A stretch of DNA of 64,000 nucleotides from Streptomyces lomondensis (GTDB lineage Bacteria > Actinomycetota > Actinomycetes > Streptomycetales > Streptomycetaceae), in contig NZ_BMWC01000011.1 in NCBI RefSeq assembly GCF_014651035.1, positions 186,001 to 250,000 on the forward strand, given 5' to 3'. Of this stretch, positions 6,783-14,882 are shown in pieces. The first letter of the stretch is position 1. The number at the start of each line of letters is the position of its first letter. A program made the position numbers and the translations under genes. Below the pieces are notes generated by a model that saw only the letters and a list, made by a program, of their open reading frames with translations, made no database searches and was not told where the DNA came from.

Positions 6783-8996
6783 CTAGGCGAGGGCGCGGGC
6801 GGGGCCGACGCCGGCCGGTCCGGCCTGGGGCAGGGCGCGGGCCAGCTCGACGGGCCGGGCCGGCAGGCCGAGGGAGGCTGTGGCGGCCGCCAGGGTCATG
6901 GCGTACGAGTCCACCGCCCTGCGCACGTTGGGCGCGTCCAGGCCGGCGCCCGTGACCAGCCGGTCGAGATCGACGTAGGCGGACCGGACGATCTCCACCC
7001 AGCGGTAGACCCGCCAGTCCCGCCGCCAGTCCCGGGTGTACTCGGCGGGCAGCGTCTCCTCCCACCGCCGGACCATGCGTTCCCGGATCTCCGGCCTGGT
7101 CGGGGTGAGGTGGATGTGCCGCACCAGGTCGTACAGCGGGTCGCCGACCATCGCCATCTCCCAGTCGATGATGGTGAGGGCCAGACGGTCGCGCCGGGAG
7201 TGGCGGACGAGGTTCCAGGGGTTGAGGTCGCCGTGCAGCAGGGCGTGCCGGCGCGGGGTGACGCGGTGCCGGGCGAGGATCTCGCTCAGCCGGTCGGCGT
7301 CCGGCAGCCCCAGCGCCTTGGCCAGCTGCTGCGACTCCTTGGGCAGCCCCCGGACCAGGGCGACCAGCTGCTGGCTGAGCCAGGTGTAGAAGTCCCACGC
7401 CCCGGCGAGGGGGTCGAGCCCGGTGTAGTCGACCCGGGTCAGCTGCCCGAGCTGGTACACGAGCCCGTCCGCCTCGTGCGGCAGCAGGCCGTTCACCGGG
7501 TGGCTGGGGGGCCGGTCGCTGTGCAGCGGTCCGACGTAGGTGTGCACGGCGAAGGCGTCCCCGCCGTGGCTCCTGCCCAGTGCCAGCACCCGGGGGGCCG
7601 TCACGTCGACCTCGGAGCGCGCGATGGCGCGCAGCACGGCGTGCTCGCTGAGGTGGCTCGGCTCCCGGCGGCAGAACGAGGCGATCCTCCGCCGCACCAC
7701 CACGGGCACGTCGACGCCCGGCACGCGGACCACGGAGTTGAGGTGCGCGGTGCCCTTGAAGACCCGGCCGGCCGGGGCCGTGCCCTCGGCGACCAGGGCG
7801 TCGCGTACGGCGGTGTACGGGAAGTCGGGGTGCTCCGGCACGCGCTTGTCGGGCGTCCAGGTGAGCGTCGGGACCGGGCGGAAGCCGGTGGGCCGCCGGT
7901 GCCGGGAGTCCCGCCGGCGCAGCAGCACCCGCTCGATCTCCGTCTCGGACGGCACCCTGGCCAGCCCGAGCGGCTCGGCGGCGGACTCCAGCGCCCGGTG
8001 CACGGTGGCCGTGGCCTCGGCCAGGCTCCGGTCGTCGAGCCGGTCGTCCAGCGACGTGGCGGCACGCAGCACGTCCGGATAGACCGACTGGGCCCGTTCG
8101 AAGGCGACGTAGTGGCGCAGGTCCCTGGCCAGGCCCTTGACCGCCGAGGGCCGGCACTCCTCCATGGCCTCGGCCCAGGCCTGCTGGACCTCGTCCCACT
8201 GCGACGCCGGGTACCGCATCCGGACCAGGTGCGTCGCGAGCTCGTGCAGCGGGTCGCCGTAGGTGGCCAGCTCCCAGTCGACGCAGGCGATGGACCGGTC
8301 CTCCGCGGCGACGATGAGGTTGGCGCGGTGCAGGTCCGTGTGGAGCAGGGTGTACGGCCGTCGCGCCATGGCGGGAATCCGCTCGGCCAGCCTGGTCAGG
8401 GCGTCGGCGGGCACTCCCAGGGCCTCGAACATCCCGCCGAAGGCGCTCCAGTTGGGCTGCCGGATCTGCCGGTCGGCCAGGTGGGCCAGGGTGCGCAGGA
8501 AGCCCCGGCTGTCCTTGTCGCTGCTCGGCCGTACGCCCGGCACGGGCGGCAGGGCCTCCCTGCGGACCTGGGACATCCGGGCGACCGTCCGCATCAGCGA
8601 CGTGATCAGGGGGCGTTCGACCGGTTCGCCGTTCCCGCGGAGGCGGGAGAGCGGGACGCCCTCCACATAGCTGTGGACCGCTGAACCGTTCCGCCTGGCC
8701 AGGCATTCCGGCGTCCTGGGCAGCACGCCGTTGATGGCCCGGAGGACGTCGGGCTCTTTCCAGGTCCGGATCACCACGGGCAGCGCGTTCCGGACCCGCA
8801 CCCGCACTATCGCCGGGGTACCCGCCTCACGCCGCACGTACCGGGCCATGGGCTCGGTCAGGGGCAACACGAAGTTCCGGTTGTGATGGCCGTCGTACAT
8901 CACGCCGTCTGTCTTCGCCCGCCGCACGAACTCCCCGTAAGGATCGTGCGCGGGGAACCTCCCCGGGGGAGGTGGGGGAACCGGCTGCGCGGGCAC
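6783..8996 (-). CDS. Tandem-domain aminoglycoside phosphotransferase (APH)-like kinase
   Basis: About 737 residues, twice the usual APH length, with two complete kinase-like lobes in one chain. The first has LLHTDLHRANL as catalytic loop and CVDWELATYGDPLHELA as the metal-binding block; the second has LLHGDLNPWNL and IIDWEMAMVGDPLYDLV. Both retain catalytic Asp, Asn and DWE Asp, so both could be active. The Pro-rich start (about 30 residues) is disordered. I prefer GTG 8996 because CAGGAG lies seven bases upstream; a TTG at 9014 is also open. Such kinases phosphorylate hydroxyls of small molecules. It lies just downstream of devB and may belong to the same developmental locus. Confidence 0.85.
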   Translation of the reverse strand: MPAQPVPPPPPGRFPAHDPYGEFVRRAKTDGVMYDGHHNRNFVLPLTEPMARYVRREAGTPAIVRVRVRNALPVVIRTWKEPDVLRAINGVLPRTPECLARRNGSAVHSYVEGVPLSRLRGNGEPVERPLITSLMRTVARMSQVRREALPPVPGVRPSSDKDSRGFLRTLAHLADRQIRQPNWSAFGGMFEALGVPADALTRLAERIPAMARRPYTLLHTDLHRANLIVAAEDRSIACVDWELATYGDPLHELATHLVRMRYPASQWDEVQQAWAEAMEECRPSAVKGLARDLRHYVAFERAQSVYPDVLRAATSLDDRLDDRSLAEATATVHRALESAAEPLGLARVPSETEIERVLLRRRDSRHRRPTGFRPVPTLTWTPDKRVPEHPDFPYTAVRDALVAEGTAPAGRVFKGTAHLNSVVRVPGVDVPVVVRRRIASFCRREPSHLSEHAVLRAIARSEVDVTAPRVLALGRSHGGDAFAVHTYVGPLHSDRPPSHPVNGLLPHEADGLVYQLGQLTRVDYTGLDPLAGAWDFYTWLSQQLVALVRGLPKESQQLAKALGLPDADRLSEILARHRVTPRRHALLHGDLNPWNLVRHSRRDRLALTIIDWEMAMVGDPLYDLVRHIHLTPTRPEIRERMVRRWEETLPAEYTRDWRRDWRVYRWVEIVRSAYVDLDRLVTGAGLDAPNVRRAVDSYAMTLAAATASLGLPARPVELARALPQAGPAGVGPARALA

Positions 8997-9133
8997 CGGC
9001 TGCTCCTGGATCAAAGTGCGAGGCTCCGGAAAGTTTTGCAGAGCCTATCGCCGCACCGATGCCCCCACGACTCGAGCCCGGCGATCCCTGGTCTCAATGA
9101 GGTAACCGTGACGGTGGGTCACCTGTGTGCGGA

Positions 9134-9841
9134 TCAGCCCATGCCCTTCAGCGCGACCAGCACCTCTTCCAGGGAGCGCACGATATGGGTCGGGGCGACG
9201 CCCGCGGCCACCAGCGCGTCCGCCTTCCGGTCGTCGCGCGCGTAGCCGAGGAACGGGACGTGCAGTTCCTGCGCCGCCTGGTAGTCCGTCCTGGCGTCGC
9301 CCAGCATGAGCGCCTGCGAGGGGTCCGCGCCCAGGGCCTTGAGGGCCTGGGACAGGCAGTGCGGGTGGGGCTTCATCTGGTCGAGGTCCTTGGTGCGCCC
9401 GTATATGTAGGGGAAGCAGCCCTTGAGGTACCGGGTCTCGATGTAGGAGGCCGCCGCGAGCGCGGAGTTGTTCGTGGTGATGGCGAATCTCGCACCCAGC
9501 GCCGACCACGTTCTGATCAGCGGATCCGCGTACGGCGTGGGCAGCGCGGTGGGAACGGCGGTGAGTTCCTGCTGGGTCAGCCAGTCCTCCAGCAGGGTGA
9601 TCAGGTCGCTGTCCGGATGCCGTTCGTTCACACCCAGCAGCACGGCCTGGGGATCGGGGTCGAAACGTTCCTTCTCCTTGAGCAGCCCGCCCAGCCCCAG
9701 CCGTTGGATCAGCTTCACCAGCTCCCGGGCCACGTCGTCCGCCGGGTGACCGGCGAACAGCCGGCAGATCGGCCCGTCCAGGTCCCAGAGGACGTAACGA
9801 ACAGGAGCGAGCAGCTTCCGCAGTTCTTCGGTCGATGCCAT
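9134..9841 (-). CDS. devB: DevB, HAD-superfamily phosphatase
   Basis: 235 residues. HAD motifs are all present: motif I YVLWDLDGPICRLF with the nucleophilic Asp pair, motif II FAITTNNS, motif III Lys in MKPHPH, and motif IV LMLGDARTDYQAA. The helical cap between I and II fits phosphoglycolate-phosphatase-like members. It follows devA by 32 bp. In S. coelicolor devA and devB form an operon and both are needed for normal aerial growth and sporulation; the assignment here rests on protein type and on the flanking GntR pair. The substrate is unknown. ATG 9841 is used; earlier in-frame GTG codons cannot be excluded. Confidence 0.82.
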   Translation of the reverse strand: MASTEELRKLLAPVRYVLWDLDGPICRLFAGHPADDVARELVKLIQRLGLGGLLKEKERFDPDPQAVLLGVNERHPDSDLITLLEDWLTQQELTAVPTALPTPYADPLIRTWSALGARFAITTNNSALAAASYIETRYLKGCFPYIYGRTKDLDQMKPHPHCLSQALKALGADPSQALMLGDARTDYQAAQELHVPFLGYARDDRKADALVAAGVAPTHIVRSLEEVLVALKGMG

Positions 9842-9873
9842 CACCGGACCAGTCTGCGTCGTATCAGAAGTCA

Positions 9874-10746
9874 CTAGGAGAGTGTCAGGTCCGTCGTGAT
9901 GGTTTCCCAGAGGGCGTCGAACCACTTCTGGGATTCCTGCACGAACGCCGCGTCCCGCCGGCCCGACCGCTTCACGAAGGAGAAAAGGAGGGACTGGGAG
10001 CCGAGGACGTCGTACATGTCCAGGGTCTGGCTGCCCCACTCCTCCGCGCGCCTGGTCAGCATGTAGTAACCGATCAGCGCCTCCTCCCCGTTGAGGAGGT
10101 ACAGCTTCACCGGCGGGGTGAAGGGCAGCGCCCGGAAAGTGACATGGACGTCGATGCCGTGCGTGGAGCGCAGCGCCAGCAGGTTGTGCTGGAGCACCTG
10201 CCCCTGCGCGTTGCGCATCGACAGCCAGCGCTCGTGGACCGGGTTGTCGTCGCCGTGCGCCTCCACGGGGACAGGGAAGGCCAGTTCGATGTCCCGGGAC
10301 GGGACGAGGATGCGGACGTCGATCGACTCGGGGCGGATGCGGCCCTCGTGGATCAGCCGGAGCGGCTCGCCGATGGCGACCATCAGCGTCTCCGCGGTGT
10401 GGCAGACGACGTCGACACGGACCCGCGGGGCCGAGAACGCCTCCGTCAGCCGCGGCGCCAGCCCCACCATGGTCGGCTGGGGCTCGCCCCGGGCCGGGGC
10501 GGGTGCGGCGATGCGCGGCGGGCTGCCCTTGCTGACGTTGGTCAGGAGTCCGTCCTCCTGGAGTGCCCGCAGGGCCTGGCGGACGGCACCGCGTTCCACG
10601 CCGAACTCCTCCGCCAGTTCGGCCTGGGTGGGCAGGCGGTCCCCCGGCTTCAGCTCACCGGCGCGGATACGTTCCCGCAGGCGGTCGGCGATCTCCTGGG
10701 GCGAGAGCCTTCTGCTGCCGTTCACTGCCACGTTCTCCTGAGTCAC
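9874..10746 (-). CDS. devA: DevA, GntR-family developmental regulator
   Basis: About 290 residues. The GntR winged helix-turn-helix occupies residues 10-75 (LKPGDRLPTQAELAEEFGVERGAVRQALRALQEDGLL). The C-terminal domain is not FadR or UTRA in type; it contains IDVRILVPSRDIELAFPVPVE, RWLSMRNAQGQV, HGIDVHVTFRALPFTPPVKLYLLNG and a WF-x-ALWETI end, and is shared almost word for word with the second GntR gene (11090-11992). This is the DevA-like subfamily. GTG 10746 lies six bases after a TAGCGT hexamer, suggesting a leaderless mRNA; GTG 10731 behind CAGGAG is an alternative. DevA is described as autoregulated in S. coelicolor. Confidence 0.85.
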   Translation of the reverse strand: MTQENVAVNGSRRLSPQEIADRLRERIRAGELKPGDRLPTQAELAEEFGVERGAVRQALRALQEDGLLTNVSKGSPPRIAAPAPARGEPQPTMVGLAPRLTEAFSAPRVRVDVVCHTAETLMVAIGEPLRLIHEGRIRPESIDVRILVPSRDIELAFPVPVEAHGDDNPVHERWLSMRNAQGQVLQHNLLALRSTHGIDVHVTFRALPFTPPVKLYLLNGEEALIGYYMLTRRAEEWGSQTLDMYDVLGSQSLLFSFVKRSGRRDAAFVQESQKWFDALWETITTDLTLS

Positions 10747-10752
10747 GACCAA

Positions 10753-10758
10753 ACGCTA
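10753..10758 (-). promoter_or_regulatory. Predicted -10 of devA (TAGCGT) for a leaderless transcript
   Basis: On the minus strand GTTGTAGCGTT contains a TANNNT hexamer, followed by six bases and GTG. The devE gene has the same AGATGG...GTTGTAGCGTT block at the same distance from its GTG. Confidence 0.6.
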
Positions 10759-10833
10759 CAACTCTGATCCATCTGGCGGGAGATGCTTGAAAGTTGTTTA
10801 TAGCTAGGAGCCAAGTGGGGACAACTTAAGCAT

Positions 10834-10848
10834 AGTTGGTTGCCAACT
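10834..10848. promoter_or_regulatory. Palindromic operator AGTTGG-TTG-CCAACT
   Basis: Perfect 6-bp arms with a 3-bp centre, directly after a CATAGT -10-like hexamer (10831-10836 overlaps it) for rightward transcription and about 90 bp upstream of devA. The same palindrome occurs before devE (12079-12095). GntR proteins bind short palindromes of this size, so this is the probable DevA/DevE operator. Confidence 0.7.
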
Positions 10849-10860
10849 TCTCAGAGTTGG

Positions 10861-10877
10861 CGGAAGTTTTGCTTCCG
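10861..10877. repeat. Inverted repeat CGGAAG-TTTTG-CTTCCG in the leader
   Basis: Six-base perfect arms around TTTTG, followed by a third partial copy (AACTTCCG, 10878-10885). It is in the 5' untranslated region of the 62-residue membrane protein, between the operator and the ribosome-binding site, and could form a small RNA hairpin or be a second protein site. Confidence 0.45.
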
Positions 10878-10899
10878 AACTTCCGAAGGGGGAACACCG

Positions 10900-11088
10900 A
10901 TGCCAGCCCTCGCTCTCCTCTCCGCCGCCTTCGTCGTCGCCTTCGAGCAGCTCGTCGAGTGGAAGTACGGCCCGGCCGGCATCGTCGGCCTCCTCCTTCT
11001 CACCGTGGGCATCAAGGCCAAGAGCCCGGCGGTCAGCTCCGCCGGAGCGGTCGTGCTCGCGCTGCTGATGACCGGCCCTGCCCGATAA
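10900..11088 (+). CDS. Small hydrophobic membrane protein between devA and devE
   Basis: 62 residues: MPALALLSAAFVVAFEQLVE, a short charged turn WKYGPAG, then a second helix IVGLLLLTVGIKA and a third hydrophobic run SAGAVVLALLM. ATG 10900 has GAAGGGGG eight bases upstream. The gene is divergent from devA and tail-to-tail with devE (one base between the stops). The operator at 10834-10848 sits over its predicted promoter, so it is the best candidate target of the two GntR proteins. No known family recognised. Confidence 0.75.
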   Translation: MPALALLSAAFVVAFEQLVEWKYGPAGIVGLLLLTVGIKAKSPAVSSAGAVVLALLMTGPAR

Positions 11089-11089
11089 G

Positions 11090-11992
11090 TCAGCTGGTGA
11101 GCACCAGCTCCGAACTGATCGTCTCCCACAGTGCGTTGAACCACAGGTGCGACTGCTCCACGAACGTCGTGTCGCGCAGGCCCGGCCCCTGCCGGAAGGA
11201 GAACAGCATCGACTGGGTGCCCTGGGCGTCGTACATCTCCAGGTGCTCGTGGTCGATCTCGGCCTCCCGGCGCGTCAGCGTGTAGTACGCGAACAGCGCC
11301 TCCGTGCCATTGAGCAGGTACAGCTTCACCGGCGGCGTGAAGGGCAGCGCCCGGAAAGTGACATGGACGTCGATGCCGTGCGTGGAGCGCAGCGCCAGCA
11401 GATTGTGCCGGAGCACCTGCCCCTGCGCGTTGCGCATCGACAGCCAGCGCTCGTGCACCCAGTCGTCGCCGCGCCCCTCGACCGGCACCGGGAAGGCGAG
11501 GTCGATGTCCCGGCTCGGCAGCAGGACCCGGACGTCGACCTTGGCCGGTTTCAGCCGTCCGGCGTGGATCTGGCGCAGCGGCTCGCCGATCGCGAGCGTG
11601 AGGGAGATCGACGTCAGGCACACGGCGTCGATCTCCACGTGCTCCGCCGCGAACGCCGCCGCGATCCGGGGCGCGAGGGCCACCGTCGTGGGCAGCGGCG
11701 GGGCTTCCGGGCCGGTCAGCGCCCCGGCGGGGTCGGGAGCGACGGTCGCCGGGCTGCCCTTGGAGACGTTGGTGAGCAACTGCTCGGACTGCAGGATGCG
11801 CAGCGCCTGGCGCACCGCACCGCGCTCGACGCCGAACTCCTGTGCCAGCTGAGCCTGGGTGGGCATGCGTTCACCCGGCCGCAGCGCCCCTGACCTGATC
11901 CGGGCGCGCAGCTCGTCGGCCACCTCGTGATGTGTCCTCTGTGGCCGTTGCGACCTCTTCCGTCCATTGACGGGGGCGTGTTCCGGGTCCAC
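11090..11992 (-). CDS. devE: DevE, GntR-family paralogue of DevA
   Basis: 300 residues, with the same architecture as DevA: GntR winged helix (LRPGERMPTQAQLAQEFGVERGAVRQALR) and the DevA-type C-terminal domain (VDVRVLLPSRDIDLAFPVPVE, RWLSMRNAQGQV, WFNALWETI). The two are clearly duplicates, most alike in the HGIDVHVTFRALPFTPPVKL stretch. GTG 11992 lies six bases after TAGCGT, as in devA, which supports a leaderless start and explains the absence of a spaced Shine-Dalgarno. In S. coelicolor the neighbouring devA paralogue is called devE and also affects development; I assign by this synteny. Confidence 0.8.
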   Translation of the reverse strand: MDPEHAPVNGRKRSQRPQRTHHEVADELRARIRSGALRPGERMPTQAQLAQEFGVERGAVRQALRILQSEQLLTNVSKGSPATVAPDPAGALTGPEAPPLPTTVALAPRIAAAFAAEHVEIDAVCLTSISLTLAIGEPLRQIHAGRLKPAKVDVRVLLPSRDIDLAFPVPVEGRGDDWVHERWLSMRNAQGQVLRHNLLALRSTHGIDVHVTFRALPFTPPVKLYLLNGTEALFAYYTLTRREAEIDHEHLEMYDAQGTQSMLFSFRQGPGLRDTTFVEQSHLWFNALWETISSELVLTS

Positions 11993-12072
11993 ACTCCAAC
12001 GCTACAACTTCCCGCCATCTTTCGGCAGTTCACGGGAAGGTGGTTATGAGCCGCTTCCAAGCGGAGATAAGT

Positions 12073-12095
12073 ACAGTGAAGTTGGTCGCCAACTT
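12073..12095 (+). promoter_or_regulatory. TACAGT hexamer plus operator AAGTTGG-TCG-CCAACTT
   Basis: A rightward -10-like TACAGT (12073-12078) is followed immediately by a 17-bp palindrome with 7-bp arms (12079-12095). The site is 87 bp upstream of devE and matches the devA-side operator. An AGGAGG at 12117-12122 follows on the plus strand, but no recognisable gene does. Confidence 0.65.
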
Positions 12096-12255
12096 GAGCG
12101 ACATGGTCAGACCTTCAGGAGGTTGGCCACCCGCCACGGGACTCCCTTCCGGAGGGGAGCCGGGAGCCCCGCCAGATCAGCACCACCGCACAACAACCAC
12201 AACCGAACAGCTCGCTACGGATGCGGGTCCCTGTCCACCGGCAGAAGGGAGCGGC

Positions 12256-13518
12256 TCAGAACAGGTCCGGGCACCACGGCCGCCTGGACGTACGCAGCAG
12301 GGCGTCGGCCTTCCGGGCGGCGCCCGCTCGTTCTTCCCGCACCCGCCCCGCCGCCGCCAGCCGCACCGCCGACTCGTCCCCGAGCCACAGCGCCCCCAAG
12401 TCACCGAGACCGAGCGCGAGTTCCGCACTCCGCGTCGTCGGCGTACAGGACGCCCCCGCGGCGGAGGCCTCCAGCCGGTAGCGCCCGCCGGTCAGTCCGT
12501 CCACGCCGGCGACCTCCAGCACCAGCGTCCCCTCCCCCTCGTACGTCCGCGCCTCCAGGGCCCGTTCGACGTCGAGGATCCGCACCCACAGCCAGTCCGC
12601 CAGCGACGTGATCCCGGCCGCCCGCGGATCCGGCAGGAACAGCGGGAGCAGATCGTCCGGCGCCCGCCGGCCGCTCCTGACCCGCACGACCCAGTCGATG
12701 GAGCAGAGGTACTGCCACAGGGCCCGCTCCGCGGCCGGGGTCACGCCGATCAGCCACCTCACGGTCGCCGTGTTCAACGGCTGCTTGGCCTCACCCCAGT
12801 TGTCGTCCACGTCGTACGCGGCCATGCCTTCGACCTCGCCGGACGCCGAGCGGTACACGGCGAAGAAGGGCAGCGTCCACGACGGGTCGACCCGTACGGC
12901 GCCGGTGTCCCACTTCCACCACGACTCGTCCCGGTCGACGGCGCCGGGCTGGACACGGCACAGCCGCTCGTGCAGGTCGGGGCCGAGCTTGCGGACCTCC
13001 TCGCCGTCCACCAGGTCGATCCGCCCGCCGTCCGCAGGGCCCGCCCAGCGGGCGTCGAGGCCGGCGCGCGGCACGTCGACGGTCCACTCGGCCGTCCAGG
13101 CAGCCGGCCCGAAGCCGTACCGGCCGTAGATCGGGTACTCGGCGGCGATCAGCGTCGCGACGACGTCACCGCGGTCCTTGGCGGCCGCCAGGTCCCGCGC
13201 CATCATCCGGCTGAGCAGCCCGCGGCGCCGGTGCGTGGCGGTGACGGTGACCCCCGAGACGGCGTGGGCCGGGACGATCACCCCGCCCACGGCCGTGAGC
13301 CTCTGATCGAAGGAGCGGAACGTCGCCACACACCGGCCGCCGTCGAAGGCACCGAGGTAGCGGCCCGGGACGAACCGCGCGCGACGCCCCTCGATCTCCT
13401 CCTCGGACACGGCGGGCACCCGCAGGAAGCCGGTGTTCACGGCCCGCAGCCAGTCGGCGAACTCGGCCTCGGTGATCGGGCGTACGTCGATGCCGTCGGC
13501 ACCGGAAGTGGGGGCCAT
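12256..13518 (-). CDS. Eis-type GNAT N-acetyltransferase
   Basis: 420 residues. An N-terminal GNAT fold holds the acetyl-CoA loop VSGVTVTATHRRRGLLSRMMARDL (about 87-110), a second GNAT-like region contains the LNTATVRWLIGVTPAAERALW block, and the C-terminal SCP2-like domain ends in ...PDLF. In Eis proteins the C-terminal Phe carboxylate takes part in catalysis, and the chain here also ends in Phe. Eis enzymes acetylate amines, including aminoglycosides in mycobacteria; the natural substrate in Streptomyces is not known. Single gene; the starting ATG overlaps no neighbour. Confidence 0.9.
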   Translation of the reverse strand: MAPTSGADGIDVRPITEAEFADWLRAVNTGFLRVPAVSEEEIEGRRARFVPGRYLGAFDGGRCVATFRSFDQRLTAVGGVIVPAHAVSGVTVTATHRRRGLLSRMMARDLAAAKDRGDVVATLIAAEYPIYGRYGFGPAAWTAEWTVDVPRAGLDARWAGPADGGRIDLVDGEEVRKLGPDLHERLCRVQPGAVDRDESWWKWDTGAVRVDPSWTLPFFAVYRSASGEVEGMAAYDVDDNWGEAKQPLNTATVRWLIGVTPAAERALWQYLCSIDWVVRVRSGRRAPDDLLPLFLPDPRAAGITSLADWLWVRILDVERALEARTYEGEGTLVLEVAGVDGLTGGRYRLEASAAGASCTPTTRSAELALGLGDLGALWLGDESAVRLAAAGRVREERAGAARKADALLRTSRRPWCPDLF

Positions 13519-13592
13519 GGCCTCACGCTAAGGGGAGGGCCGGTCGGTGTCGCGTCAATATCCGACCGGCCCTCCCCGACGCCCCAAGGCGC

Positions 13593-14225
13593 TCACACCA
13601 GCAGGTCGTCGACCTGCGCCTCCCCTTCCCGGTACCGGCGGGTGATCTCCGCGCTGCACTCGTCGGCCGTGCGCTGGAGCCGCTGGCGGCGCCGGGAGAC
13701 CTGCTGCTCGTAGCGCACGAGCCGCCCGAGCCCGGTGTTCAGCTCCAGGTCCGTGCGCGCGCCCAGGTCGGACAGCTCGACCTCGGCGAGCATCTCGGCG
13801 GCCAGCCGCCGGTACTCCTCGCCCTGGGGCGTGCCCAGGGTCACGTGCCGGGCGGAGGAGCGGTGCCGGGCCGGGGCGTCCCGCAGGATCTCCGCGAGCC
13901 GCTCGACGACGGACGCCTCCGCGGGTGCCGTGACGGAGGCGGCGCCCTGCGGGGTACGGCGTGCCAGTTCCGCGCGGAGGATGTCGATCCGCCCCTGGAG
14001 CAGCCGCCGCAGGTAGCTGAGGTCGGCCTCGTCGCGCTGGGCCTCGCGGCGCAGCGTGCGCAGCTCGGTCAGGCGCAGCCCGGTCAGGTCGTGCTCGGGA
14101 GTGTCCGAGGGCAGCCGCGGGCTGTCTGTGCGCTGCGTGGGGGGCCGGTGGTACTCCGGCGCCCCGATCCCCGTGTACGTCGACCAGACAGCCCCCGGCT
14201 GCTGCCCGGTGCTTGGTGTGCTCAT
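13593..14225 (-). CDS. rsiG: RsiG, c-di-GMP-dependent anti-sigma factor for sigma-WhiG
   Basis: 210 residues from ATG 14225 (TGAGG four bases upstream). Two long helices form the antiparallel coiled coil, and each carries the signature E(X)3S(X)2R(X)3Q(X)3D: E66, S70, R73, Q77, D81 in the first and E173, S177, R180, Q184, D188 in the second. This doubled motif defines RsiG, which binds a partially intercalated c-di-GMP dimer and in that state sequesters the sporulation sigma factor WhiG. The Pro-rich first 45 residues look disordered. Both motifs are intact, so c-di-GMP binding should be retained. Confidence 0.95.
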   Translation of the reverse strand: MSTPSTGQQPGAVWSTYTGIGAPEYHRPPTQRTDSPRLPSDTPEHDLTGLRLTELRTLRREAQRDEADLSYLRRLLQGRIDILRAELARRTPQGAASVTAPAEASVVERLAEILRDAPARHRSSARHVTLGTPQGEEYRRLAAEMLAEVELSDLGARTDLELNTGLGRLVRYEQQVSRRRQRLQRTADECSAEITRRYREGEAQVDDLLV

Positions 14226-14437
14226 GTGCCTCAACCGTCCCCTCGACCGGTGTGTGAATGCATCGTGCCACCCCAACTGGCCGCTATGGGAACGAGTGCC
14301 CCCGATAGACCCCAGATGGGCGGTTAAGCAGCAAAATACGGCCGTGCGCGGCCCGTTGGCGCCCGGCGCAAACCACCCTTTCGGGCCATGCGCGCACCGA
14401 CCGCGGCGCCGACATCACCGCCCTGCATGATGGACGT

Positions 14438-14863
14438 ATGCGAGCAGTGGTGCAGAGGGTGGACGGCGCGAGCGTCGTCGTGGACGGCGAGACCGTGGGG
14501 GAGATCGAGGGCGAGGGGCTGTGCGTCCTCGTCGGCGTCACCCACGAGGACACCAAGGAGAAGGCGGCCCAGCTGGCCCGCAAGCTCTGGTCGATCCGCA
14601 TGCTGCACGAGGAGAAGTCGTGCAGCGACATCGACGCCCCGCTGCTGGTGATCAGCCAGTTCACCCTCTACGGAGACGCCCGCAAGGGCCGCCGCCCCAC
14701 CTGGAACGCGGCCGCCCCCGGCGACATCGCCGAACCCCTCGTGGACGAGGTGGTCGCCCAGCTGCGCTCGCTGGGCGCGACGGTGGCCACGGGCCGCTTC
14801 GGCGCGGCCATGCGCGTATCACTGACGAACGACGGCCCGTTCACCGTGCTGATCGAGATCTGA
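14438..14863 (+). CDS. dtd: D-aminoacyl-tRNA deacylase
   Basis: 141 residues, full length for the family. It hydrolyses D-aminoacyl-tRNA (classically D-Tyr-tRNA), protecting translation from D-amino acids. MRAVVQRVDGASVVVDGE starts the chain, SQFTLYGD is the conserved active-site block, and the family's C-terminal NxGP motif appears as NDGPFTVLIEI. A CATGAT hexamer lies six bases before ATG 14438, so the mRNA may be leaderless. Confidence 0.96.
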   Translation: MRAVVQRVDGASVVVDGETVGEIEGEGLCVLVGVTHEDTKEKAAQLARKLWSIRMLHEEKSCSDIDAPLLVISQFTLYGDARKGRRPTWNAAAPGDIAEPLVDEVVAQLRSLGATVATGRFGAAMRVSLTNDGPFTVLIEI

Positions 14864-14882
14864 CCCGAAAGAATGACAAGCT

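Noticed and set aside
12040..13713. Long plus-strand ORF opposite the Eis-like gene
   Set aside because: Codon bias and protein features belong to the minus-strand gene; the plus ORF is Arg/Pro/Gly-rich with no ribosome site beyond the AGGAGG noted separately.
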